Below are positions 1-12,287 of a stretch of 64,000 nt of DNA, in pieces. Source of the DNA: Eonycteris spelaea (lineage: Eukaryota > Chordata > Mammalia > Chiroptera > Pteropodidae). Location of the stretch: the NCBI GenBank assembly GCA_003508835.1, contig PUFA01000027.1:3968001-4032000 (forward strand), given 5' to 3'. The position numbers and the translations under genes were made by a program. The notes under the pieces are model-generated. The model was not told the DNA's origin and did not search any database. It worked only from the letters and a program-made list of their open reading frames with translations. Positions within the stretch are counted from its first letter, which is position 1. Every line of letters starts with the position of its first letter.

Positions 1-274
1 AAAGATAATTTTTGAGCCTGAAGATCTTTTACTTATTACTAAGTCTTACATGTTTTGATACTTGCCAACATATCATAGGTTCGCCAATTCTTGAAGGGTT
101 AAGAAAATAGCCACAAACTGGGAGCATGGCATCACTGATGGGTTTCTTATGTCCCCCGAACCTAGTTCCTGGACTGTCTTCAATATGATACCAATAGGTA
201 ACATGATATGTGCCAGATCCCCCTCTAGAGTCCATGGATAGACGTATTAACTGTGCAGAGTGAGGGGCTTCCAT
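1..274. other. unannotated stretch
   Basis: No repeat signature, RNA gene or convincing coding frame recognised. An 81-codon frame on the minus strand has no recognisable motif and no context. Confidence 0.5.
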
Positions 275-430
275 GTATGTTATTTAATCCTTTTAACCAT
301 CCCATTATAAGGTCAGTATGATTGCCTCCATATGAATGAGTTAACAGGTGAGGAAACAGGCTCAGAGAATATAAGTGAATGGCTTGTCCACAAAATTAGC
401 AAAATTGGTACATAAACCACTATTTTCTCA
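275..430 (-). repeat. MIR SINE fragment, antisense
   Basis: The stretch reads like the reverse complement of the MIR body: an ATTTAATCC-like block, a region matching 'gaggaaacaggctcagag', and a degraded version of the 'cttgcccaaggtcac' block. Old and diverged. No target duplication visible. Confidence 0.7.
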
Positions 431-554
431 CTCTAGACCTGGCGTTCACAGTGTTCTATCCCCTTTAGCCACAAGGCTTACTTTGTTTTGGGGGGATAGC
501 ACCGATTGTGCTTCACATCTCCTGTCCTCCTTTTGGCTATAGATTGATTCTTCT

Positions 555-689
555 TTCATTCTTTCTTTTCTTCATTCATTCGGACATGTATACTGAGCAC
601 CTACTAGGTCTAGGTTCTAGGCACTCTGCTACCCAATGGTATGCAAGGTGGACAGCAGATACACAGTTCTTGCCTTTGTAGAGTTTATG
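555..689 (-). repeat. L2 LINE 3' end, antisense, left part of split copy
   Basis: Begins with the ATTCATTC-type tail followed by 'ctgagcacctactaggt' and 'ttctaggcactctgc', then 'gttcttgcctttgtagagttta'. This is the reverse complement of the L2 3' end. The copy stops at the LTR starting at 690 and resumes at 1091, so the LTR inserted into it. The last six bases (684-689, TTTATG) are the left target duplication. Confidence 0.85.
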
Positions 690-1090
690 AGTCGGGGCCA
701 TTACAAGGCACTGAAGGTGTCACGTAGTTTGGGAGCCAAAAGCAGCTGCTGAGACTATGTTATCAATGGTTTAAAGGAAGCAATGGTTGATTTAACCAGT
801 ACTGACCCTGGAGGGGAGGTTTGCCTCCTAAAGGAATCCTTTTAAGATAATGGAATGTGTTACATCCCAGATAACAATAATGTTATATGATCTTGTGTGA
901 ATGTTAGCATTCAAATGATATACCTTGTGCTTTGCTATTGTATCCTAAAACATATATAAAGGCTGAGCTAAATAAAGACGAGGCTGCAGCATTGACTGTG
1001 TGCCCTCCCTAAGCGCTTTCCTGTCTTTTTTTCCTTAGGCTTCACCCCCTCTTTTAGGTGCTGTTCAACTTTAGCCGGCTGGCTCCGGCA
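690..1090 (+). mobile_element. solo LTR, class II (ERVK-like), copy 1
   Basis: A 401-bp long terminal repeat flanked by a perfect 6-bp target duplication, TTTATG at 684-689 and 1091-1096. Six-base duplications are typical of class II (betaretrovirus-like) ERVs. Its first base is A where copy 2 at 40024 has T, so the canonical TG start has mutated to AG; the end is CA. A TATA-like TATATAAA lies at 953-960 and AATAAA at 971-976, inside a block shared with copy 2. No internal retroviral sequence flanks it, so it is a solo LTR formed by recombination. Family assignment is inferred from duplication length and termini. Confidence 0.85.
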
Positions 1091-1130
1091 TTTATGTTCT
1101 AGTGGGGATCACCCACCAAACAGAAATTTC
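1091..1130 (-). repeat. L2 LINE, antisense, right part of split copy
   Basis: Starts with the second TTTATG, then 'ttctagtggggatcaccca', matching the L2 consensus directly after the point where the left part (555-689) stops. This confirms the two pieces were one L2 before the LTR arrived. Confidence 0.75.
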
Positions 1131-1361
1131 ATGTGAGATGAGTATTGGCAAGACATTGGGAGAGGGGGTGAGATTCTATAACAGAGGGATGTGTCCAGGT
1201 AATCTTTGAGTGAAATCTGAAGGCTCATATCATGACTCTGTCTTATCATTGTATCACATCTGCAGAAATATGAGTCTGGCTTGTAAAACTCATTAAAAAT
1301 TTTAGTGCAGTTTCTTGATGAAATGCCAAAGAGATTAACCACAGAACATGATATGGGTAAC

Positions 1362-1550
1362 ATCTACTAAGCACTTACTAGTGTGAAGTACAGTTTCCTT
1401 CAGAGGCAGACACTGTTAATGCCCCTGATTTAGAGATAAGGATGCAGAGCCATGAGGAGATTAAGTGACTGCCCAAGGTCACAGCTAGTAAGTAATGAAA
1501 ATTGGATGTAAGTTCGAATATTCCATCTCTTAATCACTATGTTGCATTAT
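1362..1550 (-). repeat. MIR SINE, antisense
   Basis: Nearly full-length reverse MIR: 'taagcacttactagtgtg', then a diverged version of the fall-in-threshold 'gatgaggaaactgag' block, then 'gactgcccaaggtcacagct' and 'agtaagt'. The conserved core is well preserved. Confidence 0.85.
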
Positions 1551-1779
1551 CACTTAGAAATATTTCCTAAAACTCTTTTCTGTTCTTTTCTTATCTCCTT
1601 CTACCTTCTACATGTAAAGCACCTAAAAAGTATTACTCAAATTTAGGCCCCTGGTTTTCCTGACTTCACTTCCCCACTTTCTCTACTTTAGGCATTTAAA
1701 GTAAAGCAACTTAGTGTTTTGGTTTTTTTGTTGTTGTTTTGTTTTGTTTGTTTTTTTTTTTTTGCCATTATGAACTGAC

Positions 1780-2660
1780 CCATTACTTCAGTTGCCACAA
1801 CAAAGGGAGGGACCAGGATGATCCAGTAAGAGGGTCTCCCCTCCCCCTTAAAAGGCATGGTGTGAGTTGTGTATGGGTGTGTTCTCCCTTAAACAAGGAG
1901 AGGTTTTGGTCTTTCACTGGCAAATGCTTTGTAATTTCATTTCTTTTATCACTATTGGAGAGAAGTTAAAAGTTATTAGCCAAGCCAGAAATGACAAGAG
2001 TGACCATCAGAAGGAAAAGCACGTGCCAAGGCCCGAGGGCCCTGGGATACCCAAGTGATAGAGTATCTTGTGCTAACAAGGTGATTCACGGTGAGCTCCA
2101 GGTAGTTTTAGGATGGAGGGCTGGTCACCAGAAAGACCAACCACAAGATTAGAGATTTTGGACTTTGGGCTAGCCCAACTTCCAGGGAAGCGAAGAGGGC
2201 TGGAGATTGCATTTTAGTCACAGGGCCAGTGATTTTTAACGATCATGCCTACATAATGAAAACTAACGAAATCCTCAAAAAATCTGTGGAGCTTCCGGGT
2301 TGGTGAACATGCTGACGTTGCTGTGAGGGTGATGCGTCCTGACGCCATGGAGGACAGCATGGAAGCTCCGCATCCAGGACCCTTCTAGAATTGACCCTAC
2401 GTTGTAGCCATTATAACCAGTCTAGTTGTAAGCATAGTGATTCCCTGATCTCTAAGAGATTCTTGCAAATTGTCAAAATGAGGGGAGTCACGGGAACTCT
2501 CAAATTTGTAGCCACGTTGTCAGAAGTGTGAGGACTCCTGAAATTTATGATTGACATCTGAAGTAAGGGCAGTCTTGTGGAGGACTTTGCCCTTAAACCC
2601 ATAAAGTTCAACTCTGGGTAGTATCAGGACTGAATTGTAGTAAGTCCGTTTGTGATAAAA
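1780..2660 (+). mobile_element. ERVL-type LTR (MER21-like), plus orientation
   Basis: Shows in order 'aaaaggcatggtgtgag', 'gaaatgacaagagtgacca', 'agcacgtgccaaggcccgag', 'gccctgggatacccaagtg', 'gagcttccgggttggtgaac', and 'ggcagtcttgtggaggact'. I recognise this order from long (about 0.9 kb) MER21-type ERVL LTRs. The polyadenylation-signal region is decayed ('ccattataaccag' near 2410). Termini and a 5-bp duplication could not be fixed; a poly-T tract at 1739-1763 lies just upstream. The open frames here are chance frames in the LTR. Confidence 0.7.
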
Positions 2661-3892
2661 AAAGAACCAGAGGCCATGGAAATGGTGATTATCATAAGAA
2701 AAATATTCAAGAAGCCTGCTTAAACCCAAGGACTTGACAACTTTCTCTATGCAAAGCCATGGTTCTCTCTTGCTAATTCTGATGCTCACCAGGAAAGAGG
2801 TTGGCTGGGAGGAGATATCGCTGTGGGAAAGGTGGTTCTGTCGCTCAGATGGATTTTCCCCAGTGGGGGCCTTCTGTGTTCTAACACAGACACTGGGCTC
2901 CTTTCAGTCTCTGCATCTTGGATGCTTCATTTCTATTGGTGAAGATGCACAAACTACAGATTATTTACCTTCTGTTCTGTTCTTCCAGCACCCAGTTTGC
3001 TCCTGGCATGAACGGCCTGCCCTGTATTTTTGAGGAGTAGTTGTGGGAGGGTGGTGGATGACAGGAACAGTCAGTGGGAGCTGTGGATTATGTTACATAC
3101 TGAACTTTAGCCTCATAAAATAGCTTCTCCGAGCAAATGTTGAATGCATTTTCTCAGTGAATTAAGCCAAATGCATAGTGAACAACTTGTGGCTTTCCTG
3201 GAGTCATTTGGGGCTTGCACTCAGCCTTTGAGTCGGAGGAAGTTATTCATGAATAATTTAGTATTTCGGATGTTATCTGAGAACTAGACTCTGGGGCTAC
3301 TAATTGGCCACCCAGAGCCAGGAAGCTTTTTGTTGTCATTCTTGCTTTTTTCATAGAAGCATAATCCCTTAAGAATAAAAACACCTTTAGTCATATCTTA
3401 TGATATTCCATGTGGGCTTTGTATTTGAGGACTGAGAGGCAAGAAGTATGTGGATTGACTACACAAGGGAAAGTTTGAGAAGAATGTCTGTGTGGGGGCT
3501 GTTATTCACTCAGAAGACTTTGCTGTCAGAAGAAGAAATAATTCCTTCGGTTAAAGGACAGTCACATGATGAGATTACTTTCTGTCTTGTTCACATAAAC
3601 TACTGGAGAGCTGAACAGTATGATCTGAAGAACCCTCTGGGCCCTAAGAAGGTTGGTGCCCTTTGTCCCTACCTTCCTGCTTTCTCTGCCTGGTCATCAT
3701 GAAGCATTCAGACATCCTGAGACTAAATAGTGGCTGGCAGCAGGTAGAAGTGGTATCCCAGTTCCTCATGAGCTCTGTAACCATAGGAAGTCACTACTAC
3801 AGGCAACTGCTCATTCATGCTATTCTAGCCTTAACCCTGCCTTCCCACATAACCACCATCAATGTTCCTCTAGAGTTTCGATGTTGGTGGGG
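2661..3892. other. unannotated stretch
   Basis: About 1.2 kb with no recognised repeat or gene. Open frames of 84 to 115 codons (for example 2734-3033 and 3663-4010) lack motifs, overlap other frames and show no splice or promoter context; the last runs into a MIR. I treat them as chance frames. Confidence 0.5.
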
Positions 3893-4130
3893 AATATGGA
3901 AGTGGCCCACAGACATATCTGGGTTCAAATCCTGGCAGTTACTCACCAGCTGTGTGACTCTAGCAGCTTGGGCAACTTCTCTAAGCTGTGGATCTCCTCT
4001 GTACAAGTGAATAATATGGCCTTATAGGTTTGTTGTGAGGATTAATTACAATAATCTAAGCAAAGCTGCTAGCACAGGGCCTGACACATACTAAATACTG
4101 ACCATTAGAAGCTAATAACATTATTTATAT
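3893..4130 (+). repeat. MIR SINE, sense
   Basis: Almost complete sense MIR: 'ctgggttcaaatcctggc' (degenerate B box of the tRNA-derived head), 'ccagctgtgtgactct', 'gttgtgaggattaa', and 'cagggcctgacacatacta' near the 3' end. Confidence 0.9.
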
Positions 4131-5474
4131 CATCTTTGTGAATAGGTCATCAATCAACAAATTTACTCAGAAAGCCACATGGTTCATGAAAAAGATAAAT
4201 TACAGAGTATAGTTAAATTGCTTATAGTGCTTATGAGGACAAAAAAGATTGGGTTATCTTTTTTCTTTTCCATGGTGGGCATAGACTTCTTCTGGCCAGA
4301 CATGTGGACAGGCACTGCATGAATAAGAATTGAGGTCTGAGAGCAAGCCTAGACCTCTCCCAGAAAAATCATTTCTAATATACAGTCCATTGACTAGCAA
4401 GGTAAGTTTGAAAGATAAAACATTTTTTCTCGATGTATCTTTCACTATCATAAATCAGAAATAGGTCTCAGTTAGTACTCTTTTTCTCAGCCTCTGTAGA
4501 GGCACTTTTAGTTGCAAGGAAACAAACTCATTCAGGGTACCTTAAGCAAGGATCCCCAAGGCAACAGCAGAGGGACCTGAAAACAGAGACTTGACTGTTG
4601 CAGCCTCAGAGAGACTGGCCCTTGGGCTGGTCAGGATTCACAATAGCTGTACATGCTTCTGCCCCCCATTAATGTAATTCTGCTCAACTTTCCTCTACTT
4701 CTGCAGCTGCCAATTGTTCAAATCTTTCGTATTTTTCCCTATTGGAATTCCCAAAGAGAAAGTCCAACTTGTCTATTGATCATTGTCTGTGTTTGGGGAG
4801 AGCTTCTTATGGCTGGACATGGCATAGGTACAGAACTAAGAATTATGAGCCCCGGACTCTTTGAGTTGGAGTAGTGTTAGAGTTGGTGATACAGGTGACA
4901 AGTCTCATTTAGCAATAAACGAAGAATCTCGAAAAAACAGACTCTAGGCACGGTGTTCTGTATTCTCAAAAACTAACCATCTCCTTTCAAGTTAGAAAAA
5001 AAGTTTGGAGTCTTTATAAATTAACTACCTTAAAGGCACTCAGAATATAACATCGAACAGGTTAGAAAGAAGATGCTATCCTGTAGGATTTATATTGCCA
5101 TCATAAAATGTGGTGCTGGCTAGTTTATCTGCAAAATTTCCTGTGAGACTTCACTTTAACAATGGGTTTATTATCACACCGCCCTGAATGTTAAGCTTAT
5201 TGATGTTAACTTACTGGCTGTGGGAGATTAATAGTTACTCCTTCTGTGTTTGTTATGCAAAATATATATCTTAAATTTACTCATGACCTTCTATAGTTTA
5301 CCCTTGACTATTGCTCTACACTGTTCATGTTATAATTGAATTCAACCAATACAAAGACCTATTCAGATTCTTGGAGTTGGGCATGCGCAGTGGGTAACAA
5401 ACACCCATTTTCTTCTCTGTTATGTGTAATGCGTATGATTACAAATAAATGGTATGTTTACTTGAGCAGCTTTA
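4131..5474. other. unannotated stretch
   Basis: About 1.3 kb with no recognised repeat, RNA gene or coding exon. Composition is AT-rich and ordinary. Confidence 0.5.
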
Positions 5475-6195
5475 AAACTCCACTGCTACCACTTCCACTG
5501 CAACCATTCTGGGCCAATTTATCACCACTACTGGTTCTGAATTTTTGGATAAATCCATCTAATCTCTGTACTTCTGCCCTTGCCTTTTTATGCTTAAGAT
5601 AAACCCAGAGTAACACTTTAAAATAAGTCTTCCTCTGACTCTTTTACTGCTTCCCACCTCTCTTGGAGTGAAACCCAAATCGCTGGTGTCGCCACGTGAC
5701 TCTGCTCTTGACCTCTCCAAACTCTTCTTTCGACTTCTCTCCCCTTGCTCACTCTGTTTAGCCTCCTCCGGTCTCCTTGTTCTTCATTTCAAACAGGAAA
5801 TACTCCTGCCTCAGGGCTCCTGCACTTCTGTTCTGGCTTCATGGAATGTTCCTACGCGCTCCTGCTTTCCTCTTCAGGTCTTTACCAAAGGTCTCCCTCT
5901 CAGTGTGACCTTTCTCTGGACATTGTATTTAAAATGCAATACCTGCCTTGCTTTTCAAGACATGAATCCTCTAATTCTCCTTTCCTGGTTAATTTTTTTT
6001 TCAATATTCCTACTAGTGTATACCTATTTCACTTGTTTATTTTGTTGTTTGTTTTCTCTCATTAGATGGGGGTTCTATTAAAGCAGGAATATTTTTCTTA
6101 CCAGCTCCTGCTCTATGCTGCTGAATTCCTAGCACCTAACAATTTCTGACATAGTAGATTCTCAATAAATACTTAATGAATAGATAAATGAAAAA
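5475..6195 (+). repeat. L2 LINE 3' part, sense
   Basis: About 700 bp of sense L2. It includes 'cttgctcactctgtttagcc', 'cctcagggctcctgcacttc', 'catggaatgttcc', the 3' UTR block ending 'cctagcacctaacaa', and the terminal 'ctcaataaatacttaatgaa'. The 106- and 137-codon frames here come from L2 and have no intact reverse-transcriptase motifs. Confidence 0.88.
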
Positions 6196-7744
6196 TGCAA
6201 ATCTCAGCTTTTTTTAATAGAGGTTACTGGGCTTCCTACTGTTGGGTTGATTTACATTGGGCACCCTGTAAGGTCTCTGATAGGACAGTTTTTCTAACAA
6301 AGAATATGGTTGCTCCAAGATTGCTCTAAGTTGCCCAAGTCTTTGGCCAAAGATAGTTTACATGGTGATTAAGTCAAAGTTATGGGAAAACTACACTTCT
6401 CGGGAGACAGATAATGTCGGAGTGTCCTTGGAAAATGTGGGAGCACAAGACTCCCTCAAGGAGAAGGAATAGGTACATACTTCTGGTCTTACAGATGACC
6501 ATGAATGATTACTAGCTAGACCGCCAAAATAGGAGCTGGGTCATTTCTAATTCATTCTTACCCCTAGAAAAACAGCTCAAGGCACTTCCAATTCTAAATC
6601 TGCAGCACATCCTTGGCTTTCTGGCAGATCTGGAAGCTTCTAGAGAAGAAAGCTTTGAAGGAGGACAAGAGAACTTCTTGCTCAAAATATGCTCCTTCTA
6701 TTCAGCTTTCAAAGCGTCTAGAATTCCATCATTAGGAATCTAATGCTATTAGACTTGGAGATTTTTTGTTGTCATTGTTCTAAAGAGTATCTTCTTAAGA
6801 TGCTCTTGTGTCCAGAACAGAAATTATGCAAACTAATACTTTATGGGAAATGTCCATCCTTAACAGTTAGCTTTTAGAAAAATTGCAGAAATCGATCATT
6901 GGCTAAGTGCCTAGAAGGAGGAAAGGAAGAGTAGGAGGTAGTTGAAAAAAATCAGGAAGAAAATCATGCTGAAATAATATAAGAAAACCTAACTCCAAAG
7001 AAGCATTTCTGTACCTGATGTTAGCTCATTGGCATACATGTAATCCAAGATAGCTACTGGGAAGGCAGGCCCTTTCTGCTGGAATTATTTTTTGATAAAC
7101 AATGGCATTGCAGTCTTTTGCCAAATTTTGCTTTGGGACATATCTTTAAACATAATCTCTAGACTAGGAGCAAAGGAAAACAAAGGCAGATGCATATTCT
7201 GTCATCATGAGATACATCTTAGGCAGATGTTTGTTTACAGAAAGGCGGTTAAAGTTAAGAGGACGAGACAGCTGTCAGTGAAGTAGAAGTAGAATTAAGG
7301 TAGTCCATGGTTTTGGAAGGTTTTTGCCTTGCAGAATAGCTATTTACATCTAAGGGCACATGTAACCCTAAAGGCTTCTGTATACATTTATTTTTTTCCC
7401 CCGAAGGTACTACCTTTGTCTCTAAACTGAAAGAGGCTGTTCCCTGTGGCACTGGAGACGAAGGAGGTACAGGTGAAAACGGGCCAACAATGTTAGTAAA
7501 TTCTTGGGGAATGGAGAGGGACAGGAAAAGGGGACACACTGGGGGATGAGTAGAGAATGATAGATTTTTGCCCAAAGAAAGGGGGAAAATTATTTTGTAA
7601 TTGACTCCCCTTACCTCAATCAATAGACACTCCAATTTTTTTTTTTTTTGGTCAAAGGTGAGATTAACAGCAATGATTTTTTAAGATTACTGGCATTTGA
7701 GTAGGCTGCAAAAAAAGCTTTTATCCCTGTTTTTAAAATAACTT
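6196..7744. other. unannotated stretch
   Basis: About 1.5 kb with no recognised repeat or gene. A 126-codon minus-strand frame (7255-7635) is proline- and serine-rich at low complexity and has no recognisable domain. A T11 tract occurs near 7640. Confidence 0.45.
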
Positions 7745-8090
7745 CGACCTTTATAATTACTTTAAAAGCAACATATACTTATTTATGAAAATTTGGAAAA
7801 TACAGGACAGCATAAAGGAAACATAAATCACTCACAATAATACTTTGATGTTACAGTTCTTTTTCTATTCATACTTTAAAAAGTAATGCAGTTATACTGC
7901 ATATCCTGTTTTGTGATTTACTTTTTTCACTTAGTTTATCATGGCTGTATATTTCCCATATTGTTTTCTAAAAAATTTTTTTAACTTCATTGTATTTTAA
8001 TATATACAGGTATATCATTGAACTATTCCTCTATTGTTGGACACCGAGATTTTCTTTTCATTGCAGTGTGAACATTTGCTTTAATTTTAA
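7745..8090 (-). repeat. L1M-type LINE 3' UTR fragment, antisense
   Basis: 'gaaaatttggaaaatacagg', 'aacataaatcactcacaata', 'tgcatatcctgttttgtgatt' and 'ctattgttggacacc' match the antisense reading of the 3' UTR of old L1M (MC/MD/ME-like) elements. Diverged; boundaries approximate. Confidence 0.55.
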
Positions 8091-8494
8091 ATAGAAATAA
8101 AAACTGAAAATGCAATCCTTAAACAAAGTTTTAATTTCTTCTTCCTAAAACCTTAACCCATTAACATTCAAAATGTCCTTTGGCTGCTGCCTGAAGGAGG
8201 AACTCTTTTTTGGCTGTCTTGCAAATTGAAGAGGATTTCCTAACAGTTTTCAGGAAGAAGGTGAAAATAGGGTGATTGGGTGGGGAATGAGGATAGTTCT
8301 CATTAGCAGCTAGGCATGCAATTAAATCTGAATTCTTCAAGTATTTAGACGGCAAAATTATGAGTGCATGGATTCTAAGGTGTGTGTATGCTTGGCGGCT
8401 GGGCTAACATGGGGTTAGTTGGTGGTAAATATGAATTATTCAGAACAGAATTAACATGCTGAGGTTGAAGGTGAGTTGGATAAATCTTATTCTT

Positions 8495-8860
8495 TTTCTC
8501 CCAGCTTTATTGAGATACAATCGACATTTAACATCTATAAGAATAAGGTGCAATGTGATGATATCGTACATGTATATATTGCAAAATGTTTACCACAATT
8601 AGGGTAGTAATACATCCATCACCTCACAAAAATATCATGTTTTTGATATGGTGAGACAATTAAAACTCTATTCTCAAAAAACTTTCAAGTATACAACACA
8701 GTATTGTTAACTACAGTCACCATACTGTGCAATACGTCCTAAAACTTATTTATCTCATACTGGAAGTTTGTATCCTCTGCCCAACATCTCTCTATTTTCC
8801 CAAACCTTCGGGTCCTGGCAACCACTGCTCCACTTCTATGAGTTCATTGTTTTCAGTTAT
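8495..8860 (-). repeat. L1MA/MB-type LINE 3' end, antisense
   Basis: Begins T-rich, then 'agctttattgagatacaat', 'atattgcaaaatgtttaccac', 'catccatcacctcacaa', 'actttcaagtatacaacaca', 'aactacagtcaccatactgt' and 'cctggcaaccactgctcc'. This is the reverse of a 3' end that in sense reads towards 'tatctcaataaa'. The 5' part is truncated, as is usual for L1. Confidence 0.85.
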
Positions 8861-8894
8861 TTGTGTTCTCCAGTGTTTGAGGGTATGATCTTTA

Positions 8895-8970
8895 TCTTAT
8901 TCATCTTTGTACTTCTTATACCTGGCACACAGCCTACTGTAGGTGCTCAGCAAATATTTAATAAATAAAA
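8895..8970 (+). repeat. L2 LINE 3' tail, sense
   Basis: 'tctttgtacttcttatacct', 'ggcacacagcctactgtagg' and 'tgctcagcaaatatttaata' match the last ~75 bp of L2 in sense. Confidence 0.75.
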
Positions 8971-9550
8971 GCAAGGAGATAAGATAAAGCATTTGGACTT
9001 CCTTCCCTTTTAATTTCCGTCTGTTTGTTGTTTTCAGTCTCCTTATCAATTACTCAGGGTTAGGATATTTAATTTAAAATTTATTTATTCAAAATCTTTG
9101 CTCTCTTAGAAGAAGCCACAGGAACAAAAGCCAATTAAATATGTAACATTAGGTGGCTTTATCATGTTAAACATCAACTACAACCAATAATAATATAAAT
9201 ATCCCATGATTTAAATCACAGCAAATGAAAGACTGGCCATTTTTTTGTTGGTTATTCTTTTTTTTTGGACACATCACATGTCTAGATTTATAGAAGAATT
9301 GAAGGGAGGGAGATGTAGCATGTATGGGGTTAATTTTTTTTGTTAGATAAAAAGGTTTCCCTAGTGGGTATGAATGTGCTTTTTTTTGTCTGTGGAGAAT
9401 TTTGCTGTTAGATTTAATTGAATTTATTACACTGTACAGCACCTGAAGCCCAAGGGAAATTTCACTTGTTTAATAAATCAGAGAAACAGGATTTTATAGA
9501 AATCCTAAGTGACCTGATAAAAACATGGTATAAAACATATCTAATTGTTA
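8971..9550. other. unannotated stretch
   Basis: No recognised feature. Contains short poly-T runs near 9240-9265 and 9337-9384. Confidence 0.45.
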
Positions 9551-9655
9551 TGATTAATTCAATCAATAAACCTTTATGAGACATATGTAAGCTACATTGC
9601 AAGGCCATTGGGGATCCAAACGGAGGAAAGATGGCAGGAAGTTAAGAGTTTAGTA
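9551..9655 (-). repeat. L2-type 3' end, antisense
   Basis: 'ttcaatcaataaaccttta', 'gagacatatgtaagctacat', 'tgcaaggccattggggatcc' and 'aagatgg' follow the antisense L2 3' pattern. MIR3 is a possible alternative. Confidence 0.55.
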
Positions 9656-11465
9656 TACTCCTATATGCAAATTGCTCTCTCAAATACATGTCTTGATGAA
9701 ACCAGGGCTGGGTGGTGTACTTTACACATGGAGAACCTGTAGTGCTGAGTGGAGAAATGTCACAGAGGGCCCCAGGCTGGATCAGAATGGCGGATGCCCC
9801 TGAACTAGGTCGTCTTACTACTTCTGCTACTATACCCCTTTCTATCCACAATCAATGTTCCTAACATGGCCTTTCTCCTAGCCCCAACCCCGTCTCCCCC
9901 AGGTAGAAAAAGAAGACGTGGAATGAAGGCACCACTTCCTTGGAGGTGCCGTGATGCCCTCCAGAATTTAGAGAAGAAATAGAGACCACCATTTTAAATC
10001 TATTTTGGTCACAGATACCTTTGAGAATCTAATAACTTTTGAATCTCCTTCTCAGAAAACTGAAGTAGATTTATACAGACAATGCCATGATCAACTTCCA
10101 GACTCCCTGATGCCCACCAAGGTAAAAGCTAAATTCACCTCCTTCCTGGCACCAACTAGCTCTCCTCCTCTAGCTGCGTAAATGAAAGAGCTCCTGAAAG
10201 CAACTAAAGGGACTCAGGAAATATAAATCTGAGTTCTAGTGCTCAACCACTCAGAACGGAAACCAAACAAGACAAAAAGTAATGGCTCCCTGTCTCTCGC
10301 CTCATGTAGAAATAAGTGATTCATTTTTTTTTTTTACAGAGAAAGTTGAAAATTTTAATTAGTATGACATTTAAAATTCTAAAGTAGTAGCAAAACCTCT
10401 GAGAATGATCTAATGTAAAATAACTATTATGATGGTGACAGAAATCATTTGTTTGAAATAACTTTTCATATGGTAGATACAGGAATTTATAGGGATAATG
10501 GAAAGCAGTGCAAATGATTTGTATTTTATAATAAAGGCTTATTTGTGATAAAGGAGAGGAAAGTTGGTTATTCCATTATCTTTTATTCTCAAGTTATTCC
10601 TTCTTGCCTTTCTCTATCATCCTTGCTTTTCCTCCCTACATCTGAGATCAGGTTATTGATACTGAAAAAAAATACAGATTTATTAAGCTATCAAAAAAGA
10701 AATAACTTTTTCAAATGCTGAGCAAAATTTATGGAGGAAAAATCCCTCAAGCTAAATAGTAGTTTGCAAATGTGATCTTTTAAAAAATATTGAGTACTTT
10801 TAACAAAATAAGCTGATTGCTTTGGTTCAAATATGATTTGTTAAATGTATATAGCTATAAATTTAACTTAATCATAGTCCATATAAACCTTCCATAGCCT
10901 GAGTCAAGCAGGCAGAATTAGCCTTCATGGAAAATGCTTTAATGCTGAGTTTTGTTTTATTTTTTAAGTGAAGAATTTTGACCTCATATTGATTTTCTAA
11001 TTTTCCTCTCTTACCTCCCCAAAACCAAGGTTCTAAATACAGAGAATTGCAGAGGGACAAGTTTGATAACCCTCGACATTGAGGACCTTATATAGAGAGA
11101 GCTGAAGAAAATCACTATGGACATTGTGCAAAGTTGATATATCTGATGGAATTGTATCCCTTAACAGTACTTTCATAGAGTTCCAATCTCTACATGACAA
11201 TTCATCCAAAAAGATGAGATAAGCTAGGCTATCTGTACTGAGACCAAGGTCATCTCCTGAGGGTGTGTATGCTTAAATCTCTTAGTAATTACAAGAGAGG
11301 TCCTGGGGCCCAAGGGACTGCAGGGGAAAAAAAAAGACTGGGAAGATCAGCTATTGGCCTAACTTATCAGAGGTAACATAGATGTGGCAGAGATTGTTAA
11401 TGTCCCATTTGTGCGCAGTTTTCTCTTTTTCCTTTTAAAAATAGAATCTACTCATGTTTTAGGTA
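9656..11465. other. unannotated stretch
   Basis: About 1.8 kb with no recognised repeat or gene. A T12 run lies near 10326-10337. Small minus-strand frames (9642-9851, 10872-11060) have no motifs. Confidence 0.45.
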
Positions 11466-11469
11466 GATT

Positions 11470-11560
11470 TATAATCACTTTTGTACAGACTGCATTTCCC
11501 AGGTTTTCTTGCATTCAGCATGGCCTGTAGGATATGAATGAAAATATTGTGTGTAAAGTA
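11470..11560 (+). repeat. ancient interspersed repeat, 'catttcccagg' type, copy A
   Basis: 'acagactgcatttcccaggt' followed by 'cttgcattcagcatggcct' resembles a widespread old mammalian repeat with a 'catttcccagcctcccttgca' core. A related piece ends the window at 63933-64000. I cannot name the family with certainty. Confidence 0.4.
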
Positions 11561-12256
11561 ATCAAAAATGTTAAATTTATAAGTACAGATTAAAATATCC
11601 AAAGGATCTGGTTAAATTAGTTTGTAATTATGATCAATCATTAATCAATAATCTTAAAATTATTTCTAAACTTTGCCATATTTGTAAGATAATAAAGTTT
11701 GTAAGGAACTTAAAATCTTAAGATACAACTAGGTTTTGTGTTTTGAATATATTTATTTTGTTGTTGAATAAATTTAGTATTCAATTGCTGATCAAAATGT
11801 AATTTGTGTTAAGGAGGGGCAAGGCTGTTTGGGGTAGGTTACACAACTGTTAACACTTCAGATTTTCAGCTACATATGAAAAATGAGATGCGACGTTCTA
11901 GTAGGTTCGAATCACTATCTAATTTGCTGATGCCCACACTTTTACATGCTGTATTCATCAAATCCCCAGGCAGATGACAGCTACCTGAGACAAGAGGTAA
12001 TAATAAATTGTTCTCCACAAAAGCAGCCGAAGCTGTATACACTGTCAATTGACTCATCTTTTCTTTGTTCCTAGAGAATAAGTCAGAGCTTTTCAGTTCA
12101 GAGATCATAGCAGCATATCCCCAAGGTCTTCAATAATTTCAGACTGATCATACGTACCACATTCTTTGATTAACTATGACCTTTAGCAAAGAGAGCGAAC
12201 GAATGATAAAAATATCTTTGGCAGTTGAAAGAACTGCTTTAGGCATTATTTTTCTC

Positions 12257-12287
<31 letters not shown>

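Noticed and set aside
5668..6081. 137-codon frame
   Set aside because: Lies within sense L2 sequence; hydrophobic run comes from the pyrimidine-rich L2 3' UTR.
7255..7635. 126-codon minus-strand frame
   Set aside because: No motif, no exon context, and Pro/Ser-rich composition consistent with chance.
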